Source of the DNA: a virus | Virus record (IMG/VR): IMGVR_UViG_3300008952_000281 | Span: 1-24,954 of that record | Direction: 5' to 3' (one strand) | Length of the DNA: 24,954 nucleotides | Shown here: piece after piece, positions 1 to 6,069 of the stretch | Layout of the letters: every line of letters starts with the position of its first letter | How positions within the stretch are numbered: the first letter of the stretch is position 1 | The notes under the pieces: generated by a model | Told to the model about the DNA's origin: nothing | The model's input: only the letters and a program-made list of their open reading frames with translations | The model's database searches: none | Translations under genes and position numbers: made by a program

Positions 1-1
1 T

Positions 2-541
2 AAGAAAAGTAGAATACATTGGTTCGCAGAATTTCAAGATAGTCTTGATAACATACCAGATAATTTAATAACCAAATACTCTACTTATCATGTACATATA
101 AATTATCCTTGGGGTAGAGAAAAAACAAAGCTTGATCAAAACACTAGAGCAGGGGGTGATTTTGACTACATTAATGAAGAATGGGTTTATGCCGCTGCAG
201 ATAACTCAATGATAAATAATCCTGTTAAGTATAGCTCGTATGGATCACCAGGAGCAGCTGTACAAGAGCTTGCAGAAGAATTAAAAGATGAAGCTGAAGG
301 TTTATGTAAAAAAATTATTAAACATAGACAAGAAAAAGCCAAGATGGAGGCGTATTTAGAAGATGTAATAAATAAAAATAAAACACATAAACAATTAAAA
401 GAAGTACTTTCCTCTAGTCTTCATAAATATTTACCTCCAGAACCAATTAAAAGAAAATCTATTAAAAAAGAAGCAAGACAAGTAGAAACTCCAGATTTTC
501 TAGGAGAACGTCAAACAATCAACTTATTGGAGGATAACTAA
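2..541 (+). CDS. Hypothetical protein, 5' truncated by window edge
   Basis: The frame is open from base 2 to the TAA at 539-541, so this is the C-terminal 179 residues of a protein that begins upstream. The internal ATG at 209 is in the same frame and is probably not the start. The upstream stretch reads as normal protein (KKSRIHWFAEFQDSLDN...) and no Shine-Dalgarno stands before 209. The visible part has an aromatic-rich N-terminal portion. A long, highly charged, probably helical or coiled-coil stretch follows (about residues 85-130 of the visible part), then a basic tail. I recognise no family. The stop overlaps the next gene's ATG by one base (TAATG), with a Shine-Dalgarno TTGGAGG at about 527-533 inside this gene, so translation is probably coupled to the AAA+ gene. 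Confidence 0.75.
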   Translation, partial: KKSRIHWFAEFQDSLDNIPDNLITKYSTYHVHINYPWGREKTKLDQNTRAGGDFDYINEEWVYAAADNSMINNPVKYSSYGSPGAAVQELAEELKDEAEGLCKKIIKHRQEKAKMEAYLEDVINKNKTHKQLKEVLSSSLHKYLPPEPIKRKSIKKEARQVETPDFLGERQTINLLEDN

Positions 542-1584
542 TGTTTGAAATTAATGCAGATGAGCTAAAAGTAGCTCTGATTGCAGATTTTAAAGCTGGA
601 TTGACTCCCATGGTTGCATCTAGTCCAGGCATGGGAAAGTCAGATATTATTCGTTCTATAGCTAAACAATTCAATCTAAAAATTATAGATTTTAGAGTAT
701 CTCAATGTGAACCAGTGGACATGCAAGGGTACCCTGGAACAATTAATGATCCAAATGTGGATAATTTAATGAGAATGACTTTTCATGTTCCAGAGTATTT
801 TCCTATAGAAACAGATAAAGTACCCAATGGATATGAAGGATGGTTGCTATTTCTTGATGAATTTAACTCAGGAACTAAACAAACTGAGGCCGCAGCTTAT
901 AGGCTTATTTTAGATAGAGAAGTATATAAACATAAACTTCACGATAAATGCCTTATTGCAGCAGCAGGAAATTTAACTACAGATAGGGCCATAGTAAATA
1001 CTCAAAGTACAGCTATCACATCCAGACTTAATCATTATCGTATGAGAATAGATCATGAGGTTTGGATTAACTGGGCTAATGAAAATAAGATAGATCATAG
1101 AATTATCTCATTAATTAAATTTAAACCAGAAATTCTACATAAATTTAACCCAGCAACTAATGAATTAACTTTTCCATGCCCTCGTACATGGGCATTTGCT
1201 TCTAAAGTAATTAAACCTTACGACAAAATAGATCGTATCACTAAGATTAGATTAGCTGGAACTGTCGGAGAAGGAGCTGCAGTTGAATTAGCTACTTTCT
1301 CTGAAATTTATCAAAATCTACCTACTATAGAACAAATTCTAGCAAGTCCAAGTAAAGGATGGAGAGTTCCAAAAGAACCTAGTGAAAAATATGCTGTTAC
1401 TACGTTATTAGCACATAATTGTAATGCAGATACTGTTGATAAAATAGTAACTGCTAATAGAAGATTAGCAACAGAATTCCAAATAATTACATTAAGAGAA
1501 ATTTATAAAATGAACCCTGATTTAAAAGAGCATCCAGCTATTAAACAATGGCGTTTAGATCATGCTGGAGAACTATTTACATAG
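541..1584 (+). CDS. MoxR-like AAA+ ATPase
   Basis: A 347-aa AAA+ ATPase of the MoxR/dynein-related type. Walker A is SSPGMGKSD at residues 27-35 (K33), Walker B is LLFLDEF at 102-108, sensor 1 is AAGN at 141-144, and the arginine-finger segment SRLNH is at 161-165. MoxR-family ATPases usually work with a VWA-domain partner to remodel protein complexes. The likely partner here is the VWA protein at 4939-6069, which is separated from this gene by the ligase, the tas gene and the TIGR array. AAA+/VWA pairs are, as far as I recall, conserved in N4-like phages, with unclear function. The ATG at 541 overlaps the previous stop and has TTGGAGG 8-14 bases upstream. The gene ends in TAG. ATPase class is certain; biological role is not. 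Confidence 0.9.
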   Translation: MFEINADELKVALIADFKAGLTPMVASSPGMGKSDIIRSIAKQFNLKIIDFRVSQCEPVDMQGYPGTINDPNVDNLMRMTFHVPEYFPIETDKVPNGYEGWLLFLDEFNSGTKQTEAAAYRLILDREVYKHKLHDKCLIAAAGNLTTDRAIVNTQSTAITSRLNHYRMRIDHEVWINWANENKIDHRIISLIKFKPEILHKFNPATNELTFPCPRTWAFASKVIKPYDKIDRITKIRLAGTVGEGAAVELATFSEIYQNLPTIEQILASPSKGWRVPKEPSEKYAVTTLLAHNCNADTVDKIVTANRRLATEFQIITLREIYKMNPDLKEHPAIKQWRLDHAGELFT

Positions 1585-1595
1585 AAAGGGAACTA

Positions 1596-1760
1596 ATGAC
1601 TGATCTAGAAAAATTAGAGCATATTCAGGCTGTATTAGAAGAAGCATTAGAATTAAATATACGACTCACTCGAAGTAAATATCCAGATATCACAAAGGCT
1701 ATACACTTTGTTGATGAACTTAAACAACCACACATTGTTGAGGTAAAGGAGGAAGAATGA
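1596..1760 (+). CDS. Small hypothetical protein (54 aa)
   Basis: A 54-residue acidic protein starting MTDLEKLEHIQ. I place the start at ATG 1596 because GAAAGGG lies just upstream at 1584-1590. The in-frame ATG at 1548 lies inside the AAA+ gene and would add a poor leader. The first half looks helical (LEHIQAVLEEALELNIRL). No family is recognised. Its TGA stop overlaps the next ATG (ATGA at 1757-1760), so translation is coupled along this run of tiny genes. Confidence 0.7.
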   Translation: MTDLEKLEHIQAVLEEALELNIRLTRSKYPDITKAIHFVDELKQPHIVEVKEEE

Positions 1761-1969
1761 AATACGTACTAGCAAGAATATGTCAAAGTGATTGTAATGA
1801 ACTATCATATCTAACAAATAAAGATGGAAAGCTTGAATTTGATTCAAAAGCAGACGCGGTAGAATATAAATTAGATTTAATAGAAGGGGAACTTGAAGAA
1901 GGTTCTGATTATACAAAAGAAGAACTAGAAAATGAAATCATGATAGTCCCATCAAAGGAGGCCCAATGA
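1757..1969 (+). CDS. Small acidic hypothetical protein (70 aa)
   Basis: A 70-aa, strongly acidic protein (MKYVLARICQSDCNELSYL...) with many Glu and Asp in its second half. It overlaps the previous gene by four bases (ATGA) and has the Shine-Dalgarno AAAGGAGG at about 1746-1753. It overlaps the next small gene by four bases at 1966-1969. No domain is recognised. It resembles the small accessory proteins common in phage early regions, and no function can be read from the sequence. Confidence 0.7.
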   Translation: MKYVLARICQSDCNELSYLTNKDGKLEFDSKADAVEYKLDLIEGELEEGSDYTKEELENEIMIVPSKEAQ

Positions 1970-2106
1970 ATCAAGTAGAAGCGTTAGAAAGTTTTTTAGC
2001 ATGGTTAAAATCTTGTCCATTTATTTATACTATCTCTTCCATGCAAGGAAGTTTTGTGCATGTTAAATTTTTTCTAAAACCTACAGGTAGTAAGGGGGAA
2101 GAATGA
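1966..2106 (+). CDS. Very small hypothetical protein (46 aa)
   Basis: A 46-codon frame, MNQVEALESFLAWLKS... ending GSKGEE and TGA. It exactly bridges the genes on either side with four-base ATGA overlaps at 1966-1969 and 2103-2106. The upstream AAAGGAGG at about 1956-1963 fits its ATG. It is short, but the tight double overlap, the Shine-Dalgarno and the lack of a competing frame make it a credible gene. It has a hydrophobic centre (SCPFIYTISS). Function unknown. Confidence 0.6.
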   Translation: MNQVEALESFLAWLKSCPFIYTISSMQGSFVHVKFFLKPTGSKGEE

Positions 2107-3011
2107 CTTCAATTCCTTTTATTGGAAAACCTATGTTAGCTGGGAAAGCTGACGATGATCAGATAGAAAGGCTATTGAATAAAGGAGCAATGATAGGATC
2201 TCCTAAGTTAGATGGTATTCGTTGTCTAATTCAAAATGGAATAGCCTTATCTAGATCTTTAAAAGAAATACGTAATAAATATGTTCAAACTATATTAGGT
2301 GTTCCAGAACTTAGTGGATTAGATGGTGAATTAATTGTAGGAGCTCCTACAGATACTGATGTTTATAGAAATACAACTAGCAATATCATGAGAGAAAAAG
2401 GTGAGCCTAAGTTTACTTTTTGGGTATTTGATCACTTTTTAAAAAATGATGTATACATAAATCGTAAAAAAGAACTTAATTTATTTAATAAACATATGCC
2501 AAAAATTATAAAAATTCTTGGTAGTCAAGTTATTAATAATATAGAAGAGCTTAGAGAATACGAAATGGATTGTCTAAGCATTGGCTATGAGGGAGTAATA
2601 CTCAGGGATCCCAATGCTATGTATAAGCATGGCAGATCTACAGCTAAAGAAGGTGGCTTAATAAAAGTAAAACGATTTAGCGATTCCGAAGCAAGAATAC
2701 TTGCTATGGAAGAGCAAATGAAAAATAACAATGAGAAAAAAGTTAACGAATTAGGACGAGGTCAACGCTCATCGCATAAAGCAAATAAGAGCCCTAAAGG
2801 AACTTTAGGAGCATTGGTAGTAGAAGACGTATATAGCGGAGTTCAATTTAATATTGGAACAGGATTTACTGATAGTGTTAGAGATCAATTATGGAAACAT
2901 AAAGAAGATTTAATAGGTACTACTGTTAAATATAAATACTTTGATATTGGTGTCAAAGAATTACCAAGACATCCAGTATATTTAGGAATTAGAATCCCGG
3001 AGGATATGTAA
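2103..3011 (+). CDS. ATP-dependent DNA ligase
   Basis: A 302-aa nucleotidyltransferase-type ligase that seals nicks in replicating or recombining phage DNA through an enzyme-AMP intermediate. Motif I is KLDGIR at 35-40, with K35 the AMP-accepting lysine. Motif III is LDGEL at 73-77, motif IIIa FWVFD at 106-110, motif IV EGVILR at 163-168, and motif V IKVK at 187-190. The remaining roughly 70 residues fit an OB-fold domain. The size is that of a compact phage ligase such as the T7 type, with no extra domains. GGGGGAAG upstream supports ATG 2103. It overlaps the previous gene by four bases and the downstream tas gene by one (TAATG), which suggests the ligase and tas are co-translated. Confidence 0.95.
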   Translation: MTSIPFIGKPMLAGKADDDQIERLLNKGAMIGSPKLDGIRCLIQNGIALSRSLKEIRNKYVQTILGVPELSGLDGELIVGAPTDTDVYRNTTSNIMREKGEPKFTFWVFDHFLKNDVYINRKKELNLFNKHMPKIIKILGSQVINNIEELREYEMDCLSIGYEGVILRDPNAMYKHGRSTAKEGGLIKVKRFSDSEARILAMEEQMKNNNEKKVNELGRGQRSSHKANKSPKGTLGALVVEDVYSGVQFNIGTGFTDSVRDQLWKHKEDLIGTTVKYKYFDIGVKELPRHPVYLGIRIPEDM

Positions 3012-3871
3012 TGTCAAATATTAGAACATTAGTGAGAGGAATATATAATATTCAAAAACTAAGAGTACAAATGGGGAACAGACTTGTAGGTAATTTTAAG
3101 GTTAAATTAGGACAAGCTCCAAGTGAACCAGAAGGTACATTAGATAAGCAAGATGAAGCATTTCTTGCTCGATTAAGAAAAGACTTTTTAAAAATTACAG
3201 ATGGAGTACTTACTCTACCTACACGTAAGAAATTTAAAAGTGAAGGAGTAATTGATAATTACACGGAACTTTGTCTTGTGTCTTCTTACGTTAATTTAGC
3301 TGAAGAAGAACAAAATCAATTTAAATATTTAGGTAAAGTATTAAGTGATTTTCCAATATGGACTAAATTTCTAAAAAGCGTAAAAGGAGTTGGGCCAGCT
3401 ATGGCTGGAGTCCTTCTTAGTGAAATTGATATTAGTAAAGCTAAATACCCATCTAGTTTATTTAAACTTGCTGGAATAGATGTAGCATCAGATGGAAAAG
3501 GACGATCTAGAAGAAGAGAACATCAAGTCGAGGTTGAATATAAAGATAAAGATGGTAAAACAGCTACTAAAAAAGGGATTACTTTTAATCCTTTTTTAAA
3601 AACAAAGTTATGTGGAGTATTAGGTGGAGCTTTTCTTAAAGCAGGAGAAAAAAATAATCCATATAGAGAAGCATATTATAATTATAAAACTAGACTAGAA
3701 AATCATCCAGATCATTCTCTTAAATCAAAAGGACATCGTCATAATATGGCGAATCGTTATATAATTAAGTTATTCTTAATAGATCTTCATATGAAATGGA
3801 GAGAACTAGAAGGACTACCAGTAAGTGTACCGTATCATGAAGCTAAATTAGGATTAAAACATGCAAGTTAA
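3011..3871 (+). CDS. tasA: TIGR-associated protein, nuclease-less (TasA-like, Nop/IS110-like core)
   Basis: A 286-aa protein directly upstream of the 36-bp array, proposed as the RNA-binding effector of a TIGR-Tas system. Residues 1-115 are mostly helical, as in the coiled-coil part of Nop proteins. Residues 122-170 hold KSVKGVGPAMAG (123-134), a YPS segment (146-148), LAGID (153-157) and a Gly/Arg-rich loop (162-169). This series matches the helix-hairpin-helix region of IS110-type transposases (Transposase_20), to which Tas proteins are related. The basic C-terminal part (188-270) continues that fold, including GHRHNMANRYIIKLF. No RuvC/DEDD acidic motif and no HNH motif is visible, so it fits TasA rather than TasR or TasH. 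In the family, Tas binds array-derived 36-nt guide RNAs and uses paired spacers to recognise DNA. GGAGG precedes the ATG, and the stop abuts the array. Assignment rests on motif reading plus array context; no profile search was run. Confidence 0.85.
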   Translation: MSNIRTLVRGIYNIQKLRVQMGNRLVGNFKVKLGQAPSEPEGTLDKQDEAFLARLRKDFLKITDGVLTLPTRKKFKSEGVIDNYTELCLVSSYVNLAEEEQNQFKYLGKVLSDFPIWTKFLKSVKGVGPAMAGVLLSEIDISKAKYPSSLFKLAGIDVASDGKGRSRRREHQVEVEYKDKDGKTATKKGITFNPFLKTKLCGVLGGAFLKAGEKNNPYREAYYNYKTRLENHPDHSLKSKGHRHNMANRYIIKLFLIDLHMKWRELEGLPVSVPYHEAKLGLKHAS

Positions 3872-4914
3872 TCATTATTACCAAGTAAACCAAGTAAACC
3901 GAGTGAGTCATCCACTTGTAGTAAACCAGAGAAAAAAAGCGAGTCATCCCCATTCAGAAAACCAAGATAAAAAAACGAGTCACGATCTTTAAGAAAACTA
4001 AAATTATTCAGCGAGTCACGATATTAGAGTAATCCATTAGATCAAAACGAGTCACAACTTTAGAGAAACCCAACTTGAATCAGCGAGTCACAACAATTAA
4101 GAAAACTAGTTTAGATTAGCGAGTCAGAGAGTACGAAGTAAACCAGTACCGTACAGCGAGTCAATATAGAAAAGAAAGCCAAGATACAGAAGCAAGTCAA
4201 ATGGCAAAAGGAATCCAATCACTGGTAGCGAGTCAACCCTCTGTAGAAACCCACTGCGCCAAAGCGAGTCAAATATTTGTAGTAAACTAAAATTACAAAA
4301 CGAGTCACATTTTCCTAGTAGCCCATATAAGGAAAACGAGTCATTTGTTGGAAGAAACCCAAGAGTGGCAAACGAGTCATCGAACAAAAGAAACCTAAAA
4401 TTCATTAACGAGTCATAACTGATTAGTAACCCAGTGCTTTTAAACGAGCCAACAGTCAACAGAAAACTAATATTTTAGAGCGAGCCAGCGGGCAGTAGTA
4501 AACCAAATTTTAAAAGCGAGTCATTGGCCCCAAGAAACCCACTATGTTGTAGCGAGTCATATTAAGAAAAGAAAATCATAAAATGTAAACGAGTCAAAAA
4601 AACAAAGAAAACCATTATCCGTGAACGAGTCATCAAAAGACAGAAAACCAAAATTAATCAACGAGTCATGGGGAGCTAGAAATCCAACGTCCCCAAGCGA
4701 GTCAAACGATGATAGAAAACCAAATGTAACAAGCGAGTCAATTCTACCAAGTAAACCAGGAAGGTTTAACGAGTCAGGGCCTTTTAGAAACCCATTAAAT
4801 TAGAACGAGCCAAATATTTGTAGTAGCCCATTATAGGTAAGCGAGTCATTCGGACATAGAAAACCACAAATACAAAACGAGCCACAAGATATTATAAAAC
4901 CCACAAACTAGAAG
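3872..4914 (+). repeat. TIGR array (tandem interspaced guide RNA array), about 29 units of 36 bp
   Basis: Noncoding array with unit: repeat A ARCGAGTCA (9), spacer A (9), repeat B AGWAAMCCA (9), spacer B (9). Repeat A starts at 3902, 3938, 3974, 4010, 4046, 4082, 4118, 4155, 4191, 4227, 4263, 4299, 4335, 4371, 4407, 4443, 4479, 4515, 4551, 4588, 4624, 4660, 4696, 4732, 4768, 4804, 4840 and 4876. The period is 36 throughout except at 4118 and 4551, where a spacer has 10 nt; the last unit also has a 10-nt spacer A. An extra leading repeat B lies at 3884, and a degenerate leading repeat A (…TTAATCA) overlaps the tas stop. Variants include CGAGCCA in units 16, 17, 26 and 28. Spacers differ almost everywhere. 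Known TIGR arrays are processed to 36-nt tigRNAs with two short spacers. It is co-directional with tas and has no promoter of its own that I can see. Confidence 0.93.
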
Positions 4915-4938
4915 CGTATATAAGAAAGGAATAATAAA

Positions 4939-6069
4939 ATGTCAACAGACCTAGAAAGCAAACTACTTAAAGCTAAAGTAGAGCTAATGACTAGGTCAGC
5001 TTTTATATCTACTATAGCGTTAAGCTTAACTCATATTATTACAGATAAATGTAATACAGCTGATGTTTGTGGCACTACTGTTAGATATAATCCAGAATTT
5101 ATTACAAAATTAACTGTACCTCAATTTGCTGGATTAATAGCTCATGAGTCCTGGCATGTAGCATTTCAACATATGGCACGTAAAGGAACTAAAGATCATA
5201 TTATTTGGAACTGCGCAGGAGATTATGTAATTAATCATATGCTAAATAAAGCAGGATTTGAAATTCCTACTGGAGGATTACTAGATAAAAAATATGATGA
5301 CGAATGGTCTACTGATCAAGTTTACAATGATCTAATGAAAGAAAATAAAGATTTTGACACCGCAAAATTGATGCTAGACCTTCGTGAAGAAAAAGGCCAA
5401 ACCAAAGAAGAAACTCTTTCAAGAGATTCTGCTGTTACTAGTGTAGTTATTAGAGCTAAAACTGCAGCAGAAATAGCTGGTAATAAAGCAAAAGGAGAAA
5501 TTCCTAATGAAATATCTAGAATAATTGAAGAATTAATTAACCCTAAGATACCATGGCAAGTTGTATTACATAAATTTCTCGACCAACGAGTACGCGAAGA
5601 GTACTCGTGGGCAAGAAGAAATCGTAGATATGCATCAAATACTTATATGCCAAGTCTACATAGTCATGGTTTAGGGCACCTAACATTTGCTATTGATACT
5701 AGTGGAAGTATAGATGACACTCAGTTACAAGAAATGCTTAGTGAAATTAAAGGAATACAGCAAATATTTAATCCAGAAAAAATGACAATTATTGACTGCG
5801 ATTCCCAAATTCACGGAATACATTCAGTTGATCAAAATACTGATATTATGTCATTAAAATTTCATGGAGGGGGAGGCACATCTTTTATGCCTGTTTTAGA
5901 ATACATAGAAGAAAATCCAACTCAAGCTCTTATATATTTTACTGATTTATATGGAGAAGATGATTTAGAACCAGTAGATTATCCTATTTTATGGATATGT
6001 AACTCAGACCATAATCCGGCATCTATAGGAGAAACTGTTTATGTCGATCACTACAGTACTGCTGTATAA
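4939..6069 (+). CDS. VWA-domain protein with HExxH metallopeptidase-like N-terminus (DUF2201-like)
   Basis: A 376-aa two-domain protein. Residues about 60-105 carry AHESWHVAFQH, with an HExxH motif at 69-73, then NCAGDYVIN, as in the putative metallopeptidase domain of DUF2201-type proteins. The C-terminal half is a von Willebrand A domain: the MIDAS DTSGS is at 253-257, GGGGTSF at 310-316 (T314), and an acidic FTDLYGE at 335-340. VWA proteins of this type pair with MoxR ATPases, and the gene at 541-1584 is the obvious partner. Whether the HExxH is catalytic is unknown. GAAAGGA at about 4924-4930 supports ATG 4939. Its 3' end overlaps the polymerase gene by 29 bases. Confidence 0.88.
   Translation: MSTDLESKLLKAKVELMTRSAFISTIALSLTHIITDKCNTADVCGTTVRYNPEFITKLTVPQFAGLIAHESWHVAFQHMARKGTKDHIIWNCAGDYVINHMLNKAGFEIPTGGLLDKKYDDEWSTDQVYNDLMKENKDFDTAKLMLDLREEKGQTKEETLSRDSAVTSVVIRAKTAAEIAGNKAKGEIPNEISRIIEELINPKIPWQVVLHKFLDQRVREEYSWARRNRRYASNTYMPSLHSHGLGHLTFAIDTSGSIDDTQLQEMLSEIKGIQQIFNPEKMTIIDCDSQIHGIHSVDQNTDIMSLKFHGGGGTSFMPVLEYIEENPTQALIYFTDLYGEDDLEPVDYPILWICNSDHNPASIGETVYVDHYSTAV

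Noticed and set aside
1653-1916. Minus-strand frame of 87 codons over the small early genes
   Set aside because: It is a shadow of the plus-strand genes, lacks a ribosome site, and has a Leu/Ile-rich composition expected from the complement of AT-rich coding DNA.
3011-3871. IS110-family transposase
   Set aside because: The N-terminal DEDD catalytic domain is absent, the protein is too short, and no insertion-element ends are visible. Only the C-terminal-like fold is shared.
4124-4459. Minus-strand open frame of 111 codons with a 12-residue repeat across the array
   Set aside because: The 36-bp period equals 12 codons, so any frame lacking a stop in the repeats stays open. The frame has no Shine-Dalgarno and its periodicity is fully explained by the noncoding repeats.
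4621-4803. Plus-strand open frame of 60 codons within the array
   Set aside because: Same artefact of the 36-bp period; it starts and ends inside array units and covers only part of them.
3872-4914. CRISPR array
   Set aside because: CRISPR repeats are usually 23-40 bp with spacers near 30 bp. Here two different 9-nt repeats alternate with 9-nt spacers, and no cas gene is present.
3872-4914. Iteron-type replication origin or protein-binding array
   Set aside because: Regular, non-palindromic alternation of two motifs with highly diverse fixed-length spacers, together with an adjacent Nop/IS110-like gene, fits TIGR better. An additional origin role cannot be excluded.
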